Notes: generated by a model not told the origin, from the sequence alone. Positions 9,912-17,883 are shown, counted from the stretch's first letter. The stretch is DNA of 64,000 nt from Bog-950 sp964631835 (GCA_964631835.1 CAZWAD010000009.1:1-64000), one strand, 5' to 3'. Translations and numbers: made by a program.

Positions 9912-11126
9912 TCAGTTTGCAATCCCCGCTTCAATATCGGGCGGGAAGAGTTTCGGGAAAAAGTAAGGTGCGTACTTTACCGGAAAATTAATCGTTAGAC
10001 CTGCTTTTACATCAGCACTTTCGGTTTTAAGCAATTCTGCGGTAAGCAATTCCTTCATTATCGCACGCGCCACGTTATCACTTTTGTCTGTGAGACGAAT
10101 CATATCACCTTTAGCAATGCGGCCAGTTAAAAAAACTTCTTTCAGCACATACCTACTTTCTGGGGGCAGTTCATCCCTATGCGCCATCAAATCAACAAAT
10201 TTATCAATGCGTGTAAGCATACCATCAATTTCAAAAAGATCGCGCATAAATTCAATCTGATCAATCGCTGTTTTAATAAAGAATATACAAAACTCTTTTA
10301 GGTAACGTGATGATAAGCTTCCGCGTCCGTCATAATCATTTAACCGTGGATTATCAGCATTGCTCAATCGCTCGTAATACTCTTTCCGGAAATACGATAA
10401 GCCGCGTGAAATACTCCATAAACCGGATGCATCTAAGTCTTCGGAAATAAAATACGCTTCACTAAATAATCGCATGACTCTTCCATTACCATCCTGAAAA
10501 GGGTGTATCCAAGACAATCGATGATGTGATGCGGCACAAGCCAAAATGCGTTTAAGTGGCGCATTAATTTTCAGTGGCGAATAATTTTCCCGAAACAACT
10601 CAAGAAAATTTGTAAGCGTACTGTGCGATGGGGCAATATGCCTTCCGACTTCAACATCTCGGGTACGCAGTTCTCCAGGTATGACATCCCATGTATCACC
10701 TTTAGTTGTTTTAACCGTGCGTAAAGTATCCGGGAGATGACTATAAAACTCGCGGTGTAACCAACATAAAAAATTGAGCGAACAAATATCCGGCTTCTCT
10801 TTTTCGAGTAATTGACGCATAACCCGGTTTACTTCAACGTGTGCTACACTTTCCAATTGTAAAATCCGCTTTTTTTCATCTTTGGAATAATCTTTCTTAA
10901 TAGCCTTTTCTATATCAATAGGATGAGTGAAATGACCTTCTATTAAATTGGAATAATAACTGTTCATGGTAACAATTAGTTCTGATAGAGCAGTCGCTGT
11001 AACTGGGTGAAGGATAGTAGATAACTTACCTGCCTCTCCTTTCAGTTTAAGGATAAGTTCGGTGAGTTCCGGATCATCCTCACTAGGGAAAAAGGGGGTA
11101 ATAGCAAAAATGTCTTTAATCGGCAT
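9912..11126 (-). CDS. Fic family protein (class II, predicted AMP transferase)
   Basis: 404 residues from the ATG at 11126; a TTG ten codons upstream is less likely. The active-site motif HPFQDGNGR (~205) matches the Fic signature HPFx[D/E]GNGR, where the His is the catalytic base for transferring AMP to hydroxyl side chains. An N-terminal SNLIEG (~60) fits the class II inhibitory motif (S/T)xxxE(G/N), so activity is probably autoinhibited. The C-terminal third is helical and winged-helix-like, as in the Fic/DUF4172-type proteins frequent in Bacteroidetes. The gene stands alone between inverted and direct repeat DNA, with no antitoxin-like neighbour. This arrangement fits the self-inhibited class, which needs no separate antitoxin. 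The target protein is unknown. Confidence 0.9.
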   Translation of the reverse strand: MPIKDIFAITPFFPSEDDPELTELILKLKGEAGKLSTILHPVTATALSELIVTMNSYYSNLIEGHFTHPIDIEKAIKKDYSKDEKKRILQLESVAHVEVNRVMRQLLEKEKPDICSLNFLCWLHREFYSHLPDTLRTVKTTKGDTWDVIPGELRTRDVEVGRHIAPSHSTLTNFLELFRENYSPLKINAPLKRILACAASHHRLSWIHPFQDGNGRVMRLFSEAYFISEDLDASGLWSISRGLSYFRKEYYERLSNADNPRLNDYDGRGSLSSRYLKEFCIFFIKTAIDQIEFMRDLFEIDGMLTRIDKFVDLMAHRDELPPESRYVLKEVFLTGRIAKGDMIRLTDKSDNVARAIMKELLTAELLKTESADVKAGLTINFPVKYAPYFFPKLFPPDIEAGIAN

Positions 11127-11654
11127 AAGCGTTTTATTGAACGACAAAAATAGCAATTAGTTTCAAATAAATGAGGCGTATTTTGAGGTGTTAAATGAGT
11201 TTTTAATATACTTATTTACAGGTATTTATGAGTATTTTTTAATTATTTATAGCTCAAATAATGAGGCATCAATTAAGGAATAAAGTTAGATGCCCCGCCG
11301 GGCCCGACCTCTTTTTGGGGCATTTTATAGGGTTTTTAAGCCTTTTGGTCTCTCCTACCCGCCTCTGGTTTGGTTATAATTTCTGCTTCTAACAATAAAA
11401 ATCAGGGCTAAGGAACAGGACTGACCTGTTTTCATATGCCCTAATGTTCACCATACCTGCACCATACCTGGCTGCTTTCTCTACGAGAACAGCCAAATTG
11501 GACTTGAAAAAGTCGCCTCATTTGTTAACTTCGTTTCATAATATGGGTTGTGGATAGTCTTCCATAAGCCACTTTTCGATAACAATCAGATTTTTTGACA
11601 AAAACAGATGACGTTGCTAAAACTACATTTAAATACATTATAAATTTTAATAAT
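11127..11654. other. Gene-free stretch between Fic and the 209-residue hypothetical gene
   Basis: No convincing coding frame. It contains the right copy of CGGGCCCGACCT (11299-11310) inside a weak stem formed by TGCCCC (11291-11296) and GGGGCA (11317-11322). A small hairpin AACAGG-actga-CCTGTT is at 11414-11430. A TTGCTAAAAC at 11614-11623 recurs at 14428 and, twice, next to the recombinase. The first part is AT-rich and probably holds the Fic promoter. Confidence 0.5.
11299..11310 (+). repeat. 12-bp direct repeat, right copy (CGGGCCCGACCT)
   Basis: Second exact copy of the 12-mer at 9821-9832. The two copies lie on either side of the Fic gene, about 1.48 kb apart. Confidence 0.6.
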
Positions 11655-12284
11655 ATGAATATACAAATCACTTTTGACCTTAAGGATTTTCCAAATAATA
11701 AGCCGGTTTCCTTCCGGGTGCTGATTGATCGCGGCGAAGAATCCGCTAATGATGTGACTCAAGAGGATAGCACAGAAATAGGGGAAACACATACCCCTGT
11801 TGCTATCGAAGACAAGCCCTTACTGACCATAACTGGGAAGCCAATGAATAATGAAGCCTATATTCAAGGGCGCAGAAAGTTTATATGGGCTGATAAGCGT
11901 GTTCCCGACTTGGTCGCGGAATACTTTCTGTCGAACAAATATATTTTTGACTATCAGCTAAAGGATTTTCAGGAATTTCTTCAAAAAACAAAGTGCAGTC
12001 ATAAAATCGTCTTTGATGGAAACGGCAATATTATCGCCACCGTCTTTTTCAAGCTTATTTCGGAAGGATATCTAAAGACAAGCAAGGATTTCCTGGCTGA
12101 GAGGATTGAGGCGATTTTTGTTCGTAAAGATGAAACACTGAGGGCTCTGATTAAAAAGAACACGTTTAAAAGCAGTTTGAGGCCGGGGAGCATTCTTAAA
12201 CGAATTAAACCAGGAGTTCGCAACTATCCCGACATTGTCGCTTATCTAAGTGAAAAGTTAAAACTAGTCGGTGAAAATCCGTAG
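11655..12284 (+). CDS. Hypothetical protein with a duplicated C-terminal remnant downstream
   Basis: 209 residues from the ATG at 11655 (MNIQITFDLKDF). A TTG start 20 codons upstream is possible but adds only a low-complexity leader. The protein is soluble, with an N-terminal beta-rich stretch, an acidic linker (~25-55) and a helical, basic C-terminal half (RRKFIWADKRVPDLVAEYF, then RPGSILKRIKPG). I do not recognise a family. A frameshifted piece of the last ~27 codons recurs at 14183-14262, 1.9 kb downstream. This implies that the gene, or a paralogue of it, was duplicated and then disrupted around the AAA ATPase gene. It lies in accessory DNA, and the basic C-terminus could bind nucleic acid, which is only a guess. 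Confidence 0.6.
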   Translation: MNIQITFDLKDFPNNKPVSFRVLIDRGEESANDVTQEDSTEIGETHTPVAIEDKPLLTITGKPMNNEAYIQGRRKFIWADKRVPDLVAEYFLSNKYIFDYQLKDFQEFLQKTKCSHKIVFDGNGNIIATVFFKLISEGYLKTSKDFLAERIEAIFVRKDETLRALIKKNTFKSSLRPGSILKRIKPGVRNYPDIVAYLSEKLKLVGENP

Positions 12285-12337
12285 CAGAGGACTTTGATTT
12301 CTGAGAAGAGGAACCAGATTTTATATTGATCCCTTTT

Positions 12338-12615
12338 TTAAATGCCGGCCTTTTCAAAATATTCGGCAAACTTCAAAACCTTCTGCTTGTAGTAGGTGTA
12401 AAATAAAAATTCCTGTACCTCTTTTACCATCAGAGGGTTTTATCAGCCGAACATTTCTTCAGGATAGCGGTTCTAAGCTGCTCCGCATTTTTGATTCCCG
12501 CTTTTTGTTAAAGGTGAGCTTAATCAGGTCTGGGATATGCAAGTAAAGAATGGTATCAAACCCTTTGAACTGTATTCTGTTAAGTATAGCATATAACGGG
12601 GTTACGAGTATCTCA
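12338..12615 (-). pseudogene. Frameshifted remnant of an unrecognised gene
   Basis: Read on the minus strand, three short open stretches follow each other in different frames and make protein-like sequence: first SSEILVTPLYAILNRIQ...LIKLTFNK, then AGIKNAEQLRTAILKKCSAD, then VKEVQEFLFYTYYKQK...EYFEKAGI and a TAA at 12338-12340. Two frameshifts are needed to join them (near 12510 and 12435). The composition looks like a genuine helical protein C-terminus rather than chance. The family is not recognised, and the 5' boundary is uncertain. Confidence 0.45.
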
Positions 12616-12616
12616 G

Positions 12617-12820
12617 ATGACCAACCTAAATCATAATGGAGCTGATAAATTCAAAGGAGAATTTACTTATTTTGGGTCGGTAAAATTTCCCGATTGGGAT
12701 AGTATTTTGAAGTATCTCCTCGATTGACGCGGCTATCCCGGATTAAATTATCAAAATGGAAGTTGGCAAGTAAGAACATCCGATGAACTCAATATTGTAT
12801 TTACTCAATACTTTGAGTAA
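12617..12820 (+). pseudogene. Short ORF interrupted by an in-frame TGA
   Basis: From the ATG at 12617 a frame reads MTNLNHNGADKFKG... for 36 codons to TGA at 12725-12727. It then continues in the same frame with protein-like sequence (RGYPGLNYQNGSWQVRTSDE...) to TAA at 12818-12820, which lies inside the first palindrome upstream of the AAA ATPase. A single base change would restore a 67-residue protein. Its start overlaps the probable end of the opposite-strand remnant, so the exact 5' limit is unsure. Function unknown. Confidence 0.42.
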
Positions 12821-12843
12821 ATTTGCTCAATATAATGAGTAAA
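12801..12843 (+). promoter_or_regulatory. Tandem palindromes upstream of the AAA ATPase (putative operator)
   Basis: A perfect 8-bp inverted repeat, TTACTCAA-tact-TTGAGTAA (12801-12820), is followed by an imperfect one, TTTGCTCAA-tata-ATGAGTAAA (12822-12843; 7 of 9 positions pair). The centres are 22 bp apart, about two helical turns. The second copy ends two bases before the ATG at 12846. Position and symmetry suggest a dimer-binding operator or a translation-blocking hairpin for the downstream gene. The regulator is unknown. Confidence 0.55.
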
Positions 12844-12845
12844 TT

Positions 12846-14033
12846 ATGGACTACCAGCGACCACAAATAAAATTGCTGAAAAATAGAGTCGGCGAAAAAA
12901 GAAAGTTCATTCAGGTTTTGATGGGGCCGAGGCAAGTAGGTAAAACTACTCTCGTTACACAGCTTTTAGAATCCTTGAAACGTCCTCAACATTTTGTTTC
13001 AGCTGATGCTGTTTCGAATTCCAATAATCATTGGATTCAGCAAGAATGGCAAACCGCTCGTGCAAAGTTTAAGCAATCCGGAGGTGAAGAGTTTCTTTTG
13101 ATAATTGACGAAATTCAAAAAATAAATAACTGGAGTGAGGAGATAAAGCAGTTGTGGGATGAAGACACCCGGTCAAAGAAAAACATTAAAGTCATACTAC
13201 TTGGCTCTTCCCGGTTACTGCTACAAAAAGGGCTTACCGAATCACTCGCGGGTAGGTTTGAAACTATTTATTTAAGTCATTGGTCTTTTGTTGAAATGAA
13301 AAAAGCATTCGGATGGAATGAAAATCAGTTTGCATGGTTTGGTGGCTATCCTGGTTCAGCAGAGTTGATATCGGATGAAACTCGATGGAAACAATATGTA
13401 TTGCATTCCTTAATTGAGACCAGTATTTCCAAAGATATTCTGATGCTTACCCGCGTAGATAAACCTGCGCTAATGAAAAGGCTATTTGAATTGGGATGCA
13501 ACTACTCAGGACAAATTCTCTCTTATACAAAAGTGCTTGGACAATTGCTTGATGCTGGAAATACAACCACCCTGTCACATTATCTGGAACTACTTGATAC
13601 AGCCGGTCTCTTGGCAGGAATTGAAAAGTTTTCAGCAGATAAAATTAGACAGCGTGCTTCGAGTCCTAAATTCCAGGTTCATAACACAGCATTGTTAAGT
13701 GCTCAACAAAGTGATACGTATAGCAGCATTATTAAAAATCCAGTAGCATGGGGAAGTATTGTCGAATCCTCTATTGGTTCCCATTTGCTTAATTATTCAC
13801 TTCTTGAAAACTTTCAACTCCGCTATTGGCGGGATGGAAATCATGAGGTTGATTTTGTCATTCAGAAAGGAAAAAACATAGTTGCCTTAGAAGTGAAAAG
13901 AGGAGCACAGCAAAAAGCATCAGGAGTACCTGCATTCAAGAAGAAATTTCCTTCTGCAAAACTGATTTTAGTTGGCGACTCAGGAATAAAATGGAAGGAA
14001 TTTATCCAACTTAACCCCATTGAGCTATTTTAG
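12846..14033 (+). CDS. P-loop ATPase of the AAA_14/DUF4143 family
   Basis: 395 residues. An N-terminal P-loop domain has Walker A GPRQVGKTTL (~27-36) and Walker B LLIIDEIQKI (~81-90), plus a sensor-like LLGSSRLLL. The C-terminal DUF4143 part has a conserved restriction-like core (YWRDGNHEVDFVI...VALEVKRG), which may be a degenerate PD-(D/E)XK fold. These proteins are widespread in bacteria and archaea as single-gene ATPases, often in accessory regions; their cellular role is poorly defined. The start is fixed by the ATG at 12846, immediately after the double palindrome. It stands alone, flanked by decayed genes and by a remnant of the upstream hypothetical gene, which suggests lateral insertion. 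Confidence 0.9.
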   Translation: MDYQRPQIKLLKNRVGEKRKFIQVLMGPRQVGKTTLVTQLLESLKRPQHFVSADAVSNSNNHWIQQEWQTARAKFKQSGGEEFLLIIDEIQKINNWSEEIKQLWDEDTRSKKNIKVILLGSSRLLLQKGLTESLAGRFETIYLSHWSFVEMKKAFGWNENQFAWFGGYPGSAELISDETRWKQYVLHSLIETSISKDILMLTRVDKPALMKRLFELGCNYSGQILSYTKVLGQLLDAGNTTTLSHYLELLDTAGLLAGIEKFSADKIRQRASSPKFQVHNTALLSAQQSDTYSSIIKNPVAWGSIVESSIGSHLLNYSLLENFQLRYWRDGNHEVDFVIQKGKNIVALEVKRGAQQKASGVPAFKKKFPSAKLILVGDSGIKWKEFIQLNPIELF

Positions 14034-14572
14034 GCTAATTACGCCAACTTTAGCGGGTGACCTGAGAATTTCCTGTAAACTGTCGCGACTGGATATTTAG
14101 GCAATCATTTTCTCCACATACCAAAATTACGCAGGAATGAAATAGAAATCCTTAAACAAAGAATGTTTTCAAAAATTACAAGCGGATTGAGCCAAGACCT
14201 CGTGCAATCCCGATATTATATTTTATCTAATTGAAAAGTTAAAACCTATCGGTGAGAATCCGAAACAAAACCGGAACTTTCTGCATTATTCGCGTTACAA
14301 GTTTACCCGTCCTGTGATGAGTCCCGAAATTTGCTTTCGTTAAATCAGGCGAGACGCCCTTCAGATAAGCGTTTACCTAACATCTCTACTCCAACTCATC
14401 GGCTCGTTATGACCCTCTGCCAAAACGTTGCTAAAACAGGATATAGCCCCTCTGGACCATGCTGTAAAAACCACCTTCAGCACATTTTTTAAAATCTGAA
14501 CTGAAGGAAATAATTTTTCATAATTTCATAATATATAAATATAATATACTGATAATAAGCATATTATTGTTG
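14034..14572. other. Gene-free accessory DNA
   Basis: Apart from the duplicated gene fragment at 14183-14262, no coding frame is convincing. A TTGCTAAAAC word at 14428-14437 (context ACGTTGCTAAAAC) matches 11612-11623 exactly. The last 80 bases are very AT-rich (ATATATAAATATAATATA), a typical upstream promoter context for the zinc-ribbon gene. Confidence 0.4.
14183..14262 (+). pseudogene. Frameshifted fragment duplicating the 3' end of the 11655-12284 gene
   Basis: The translation reads RIEPRPRAIPI in one frame and then YLIEKLKPIGENP in the next. This aligns with RIKPGVRNYPDIVAYLSEKLKLVGENP, shown here as the pieces RIKPGVRNYPDIVA and YLSEKLKLVGENP, at the end of the intact gene. The nucleotide match is clear over about 50 bases (gaaaagttaaaa..tcggtga.aatccg). 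It is a decayed partial copy. Confidence 0.65.
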
Positions 14573-14639
14573 TTTGTTTAAAGTTAATTGTTACATTTGC
14601 AATAACAAACCGCCTTCGACAATTATTGGTTATTGGCGG
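14573..14639 (+). promoter_or_regulatory. Putative promoter and structured leader of the zinc-ribbon gene
   Basis: TACATTTG at 14592-14599 fits the Bacteroidetes -7 consensus TAnnTTTG, with TTTG at 14573-14576 upstream. The leader that follows holds two interleaved pairings: CAATAAC (14600-14606) with GTTATTG (14629-14635), and CCGCC (14610-14614) with GGCGG (14635-14639). They can form alternatives or a pseudoknot just before the ATG at 14673. No known riboswitch or RNA family was recognised. Confidence 0.4.
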
Positions 14640-14672
14640 ACTTTATTTCTAACACAAAAACTTACCTAAGTT

Positions 14673-15260
14673 ATGGAAAAAGAAAAAATTAAAATCTGTA
14701 AGAATTGCGGGAATCTCCTCTCAGACGTAAACGGGAATCGGCAGTTTTGTCCTGATGGATATTCTATAGATGGACGCAGGCGTTCCTGTCATGATGAATA
14801 TCACAAGGGCGTTTGGGCGCGCGAAACGAATTCCCTCAAGCTGGAAAAGCATAAACAGGAACTTCTGCAAATAAGACTTGGTCACTTAGCCCGCTTTAAC
14901 TCCGGACCTTTCACCGAACTAGAATTTGAACACTTTCAGATTGACCTGAATGAGTGTATCAGAATCAGTCGGGATGTTCTGGGACGCTTGGTTTACTGGT
15001 TTTATTGTTATAAGCTCACCTCTCTTGGCCGTGGAATGTTCACAATTCAAGTTCACTCGGAGAACCTATACCCCGAACTCCGTAGGAAAGTTTTACAGAT
15101 TATGGATAAAAACGATAATGAACCATCTCAAAAAAGCGTGGGTCAGCCACCGCAATCAATCCAGGCAAGCGAACCAGCTCTCAAAACGGATGAACCGTTG
15201 ACAATCGACCCCTGGGCCGTGTTCAATTTAGTCGGAGGCATTTTTAGCGGTAAGCGCTGA
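14673..15260 (+). CDS. Hypothetical protein with N-terminal zinc ribbon
   Basis: 195 residues. The N-terminus carries Cys9-X2-Cys12, Cys26 and Cys39/His40 (KICKNCGNLL...FCPDGYS...RSCHDEYH), a probable zinc-binding ribbon. A central helical region (~55-145) follows, then a proline/serine/glutamine-rich linker and a short hydrophobic tail (PWAVFNLVGGIFSG). I do not recognise a family. A promoter-like sequence with a structured leader lies upstream and a strong intrinsic terminator lies 36 nt downstream, so it is probably a stand-alone transcription unit that is really expressed. It sits in the accessory region. A nucleic-acid or protein-binding role is plausible from the ribbon but unproven. 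Confidence 0.75.
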   Translation: MEKEKIKICKNCGNLLSDVNGNRQFCPDGYSIDGRRRSCHDEYHKGVWARETNSLKLEKHKQELLQIRLGHLARFNSGPFTELEFEHFQIDLNECIRISRDVLGRLVYWFYCYKLTSLGRGMFTIQVHSENLYPELRRKVLQIMDKNDNEPSQKSVGQPPQSIQASEPALKTDEPLTIDPWAVFNLVGGIFSGKR

Positions 15261-15296
15261 CCAGGTTCTTCTGTTTACTTTCCCTTTCAGGCAGGT

Positions 15297-15334
15297 AACA
15301 CCCTTTAATGTTGCATTAAAGGGTGTTATTTTTT
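15297..15334 (+). terminator. Rho-independent terminator after the zinc-ribbon gene
   Basis: A perfect 14-bp stem (AACACCCTTTAATG / CATTAAAGGGTGTT) with a TTG loop is followed by ATTTTTT. It lies 36 nt after the stop codon at 15260. Confidence 0.9.
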
Positions 15335-15837
15335 GCCAGGAATTAATTCAAACAATTCTGAGTAATAATCCTTTTTACATATTCCGAGAACCTTTTCGGC
15401 CTCTTTACCATCAATTTATTTGCAGTTCTATTTTAGTTTAAAAATTTCCCGATTTAATTGTTTTGAATAATTCGTGACGCGAATTAACGGAACGGTTGGG
15501 AGCCTATTTTGAGGACCAAAAGACTAGATGAATAAGTAGCTAATTTTTTCAAGAAAGAATCATGTTCCCGTGAATACACGGGATTTTCTGGTCTATTTTC
15601 CGTGAATTCCTGTCTTCTTATGGAAGAAGTGAGAAATACACGGGAAAGAAATTCAAAAAACCAATTGAAACAAACGACATAAGTTACAAGTATGATGTTT
15701 GCGATCATTAAAATTTGAAGCTAAAAAGGAATTTCAATGCCTCATTTTACAGAAAAATTCCAACATAAATTCATATAGGAATAAGTTTGCGCAAATACAT
15801 TGCGTTCCTAAGACATTTATTTACACTTAAAATCCTT
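15335..15837. other. Gene-free stretch
   Basis: No supported gene. A 74-codon minus-strand frame at 15484-15708 has no recognisable features and is probably chance. The words ATACACGGGA (about 15573) and ATACACGGGAAAG (about 15636) make a loose direct repeat. An AGGAAT lies just before a TTG at 15787 that could be an alternative start for the next gene. Confidence 0.35.
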
Positions 15838-16281
15838 ATGTATAAACCAAGAACGGTCTTATTAAGAGTTATTTCCCGGTATTTATCCGATAAGGAATAT
15901 CAGGCATTGATCAAAGGCCTTGCGATGAAAGAAATTATCAGGGACAAAAAATTTATAGAAATATTAAAGATGCATTTCGATATGGAAAGATGGAAAACTG
16001 CTCCTTTGATTAAGTCCGATATACTGCTTTATAATTATTTTCAGTTTGAGTATAAATACAAGTTGAAGTTAACAGGCTTGCTTAACAAGTATGTTAGATC
16101 ATTTTTCATTTTTGAAGATGCAGAGTTTTTTAGCAAATCAGAAATGTTGAAGCAAAAGGAAATAAAACTTCCTAAAGGAGTCTCCTTCGTTAAGAACCCG
16201 GATATGCCAAGTTCACAAAATCATTTACTCTCAGAGAAAACCGCCCCTAAAAGCATATCCGGAAATGACACCAATTCCTAA
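15838..16281 (+). CDS. Hypothetical protein overlapping the Cas4-like nuclease gene
   Basis: 147 residues from the ATG at 15838; a TTG at 15787, preceded by AGGAAT, would add 17 residues and cannot be excluded. It is a basic, helical, soluble protein (RVISRYLSDKEYQALIKGL; KYKLKLTGLLNKYVRSFF) with a polar tail. No family is recognised. It overlaps the next gene by 17 nt, so the two are translationally coupled and the protein may be a partner or inhibitor of the nuclease. Confidence 0.55.
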   Translation: MYKPRTVLLRVISRYLSDKEYQALIKGLAMKEIIRDKKFIEILKMHFDMERWKTAPLIKSDILLYNYFQFEYKYKLKLTGLLNKYVRSFFIFEDAEFFSKSEMLKQKEIKLPKGVSFVKNPDMPSSQNHLLSEKTAPKSISGNDTNS

Positions 16282-17635
16282 ACATATTCTTTCCAAATCT
16301 ACGTTCATGTATGGCTGTCAATGCCCGAAGCGGTTGTTCCTGTATAAATTCAAACCGGATTTAGCTAATGAGCAAGATGAGCAGCAGCAAGCCATCTTTG
16401 TCGCGGGAACAAATGCAGGGCTTTTAGCAAGGAAACTTTTTGAAGGTGGTGTGGATGCCTCGCCTTCAGATACATTTTCTTATCAGAAATCGGTAGCTGA
16501 TACTCAGAGGTATCTCAAAACACACAATGTTATCTATGAGGCCGCTTTTCAGTTTGAGGGAGTCATGTGTGCCGTTGATATTTTGGTGCGTGAAGGAAGG
16601 ACGTGGCATGCTTACGAAGTTAAAAGTACGAATAGCGTGAAAGAACAGCACAAGTTGGATGCAGCATTGCAATATTATATCCTTAAAAACAGTGGACTTC
16701 CGCTTAGCGACTTTAGCGTGGTTACCTTCAATCGCGCTTACGTCAGGTTAGGTGATATCAATGTGCAGCAACTATTTATTGCTGAGTCGGTTAAAGACTT
16801 TGCCGAAGAACAAACAGAATTCGTCACCTCAAAGATTGATGAACTGAAAAAAGTTGTAGCATCAAAAAAAGAACCAATAATAGAGCCTGGTGATTTTTGT
16901 TTTAAACCTTACGAATGCAATTTCACAGAACATTGTTGGAAGGATATTCCGGAAGAAATTGAAGAAGTAGATGTTTCTGATGTCCCTTTTATAGATAGGA
17001 AAGCATTAAAGGAATTCATAAAAAAAGTGGATTACCCACTTTATTATTTCGATTTCGAAACGATTCAATATGGAGTGCCTGAATTTGATTATTCATCTCC
17101 TTATCAGCAAATACCTTTTCAGTTTTCAATTCATGTACAGGAAAATCCGGGAGCTGAAGTGAAGCATTATTCTTTTCTGGGGGATGGTATTAACGACCCG
17201 CGAGAGCAGTTGATTCAAAAAATGATGAAACTGTTAGGGACAAAAGGGAGCATCTTTGGTTGGTGGATTTCGTTTGAGCAAGGTCGTATTAAAGAATTAG
17301 CGAAAAGTTTTCCGAAATATGAAAAGGAATTGTTCGCAATCAATGATAGAATGATTGATCTAATAAAACCATTTAAATCGGAAGCGTTCTATCACCCTGA
17401 GTTTAAGGGGAGTGCTTCTTTAAAAAGTGTTTTGCCTGTGGTTGTTCCTGAATTGAGTTATGAAGCATTAGCTATTCAGGAAGGTGGAACCGCCAGTTTT
17501 GTTTATAGTCAATTAAAAAGCATGGATGAGAAAACTTCAGCCGAAAACATTAATAATCTTTTAGAGTATTGCCATTTAGATACCCTGGCGATGGTAAAGA
17601 TTTGGGAGAAGTTGAAAAATTTAGTGGCTGAGTAA
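16265..17635 (+). CDS. DUF2779 protein: Cas4/RecB-like nuclease domain plus DEDD exonuclease-like domain
   Basis: 456 residues. The N-terminal part (~1-235) looks like a Cas4/RecB-type PD-(D/E)XK nuclease: CQCPKRLFLYK near the start, then AVDIL (~102) and YEVKST (~118) as the D...ExK catalytic motif, and LQYYIL as the Q-h-x-Y-like motif. Cysteines in GDFCFKPYECNFTEHC (~217-232), with C19/C21, could bind an Fe-S cluster as in Cas4. The C-terminal DUF2779 part (~255-456) begins YYFDFETIQYG and ends HLDTLAMVKIW, matching the DnaQ-like DEDD exonuclease pattern. It is therefore probably a two-nuclease DNA-processing protein. DUF2779 proteins are often found in defence regions. There are no CRISPR or cas1/cas2 neighbours, so a spacer-acquisition role is not supported. 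Confidence 0.85.
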   Translation: MTPIPKHILSKSTFMYGCQCPKRLFLYKFKPDLANEQDEQQQAIFVAGTNAGLLARKLFEGGVDASPSDTFSYQKSVADTQRYLKTHNVIYEAAFQFEGVMCAVDILVREGRTWHAYEVKSTNSVKEQHKLDAALQYYILKNSGLPLSDFSVVTFNRAYVRLGDINVQQLFIAESVKDFAEEQTEFVTSKIDELKKVVASKKEPIIEPGDFCFKPYECNFTEHCWKDIPEEIEEVDVSDVPFIDRKALKEFIKKVDYPLYYFDFETIQYGVPEFDYSSPYQQIPFQFSIHVQENPGAEVKHYSFLGDGINDPREQLIQKMMKLLGTKGSIFGWWISFEQGRIKELAKSFPKYEKELFAINDRMIDLIKPFKSEAFYHPEFKGSASLKSVLPVVVPELSYEALAIQEGGTASFVYSQLKSMDEKTSAENINNLLEYCHLDTLAMVKIWEKLKNLVAE

Positions 17636-17702
17636 TATATCTATATACAACTACCAAGAGAAACTCGGCAGTTGGCTTTGGGATGAATTAGCTCCTTGTA
17701 GT

Positions 17703-17727
17703 AACTATTTCCAAAACGGAAATAGTT
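17703..17727 (+). terminator. Perfect stem-loop downstream of the DUF2779 gene
   Basis: AACTATTTCC-aaaac-GGAAATAGTT forms a perfect 10-bp stem, 67 nt after the stop codon. It lacks a clear U-tract, so it may be a processing or protective hairpin rather than a full intrinsic terminator. Confidence 0.45.
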
Positions 17728-17862
17728 CAGTTGAACGGAAATGAACCAATTTGAACTGTCAAGGGCTCCCTAACAACTGAAAATGATTAAGGAATTTTTG
17801 AAGTTAGAAAAAAATACTCTCTGCAAATAAATGTACAAACTGACAAAACTGAAGACCCCCAG

Positions 17863-17883
17863 CTTGTGCAACTTTTGCACAAG
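17863..17883 (+). promoter_or_regulatory. Perfect inverted repeat upstream of the PD-(D/E)XK-like gene
   Basis: CTTGTGCAA-ctt-TTGCACAAG is a perfect 9-bp inverted repeat with a 3-nt spacer, ending 72 nt before the ATG at 17956. TTGCAA follows directly. It is a candidate operator or a hairpin in the leader. The cognate factor is unknown. Confidence 0.5.

Noticed and set aside
12725..12727. In-frame TGA as a selenocysteine codon in the 12617-12820 ORF
   Set aside because: No SECIS-like hairpin follows directly, there is no Cys-type context, and the surroundings are full of decayed genes, so a nonsense mutation is simpler.
15484..15708. 74-codon minus-strand gene
   Set aside because: No recognisable composition, start context or neighbours; it probably arises by chance in AT-rich DNA.
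16265..17635. CRISPR adaptation gene cas4
   Set aside because: There is no CRISPR array, cas1 or cas2 anywhere in the window, and the C-terminal DUF2779 domain identifies a different family.
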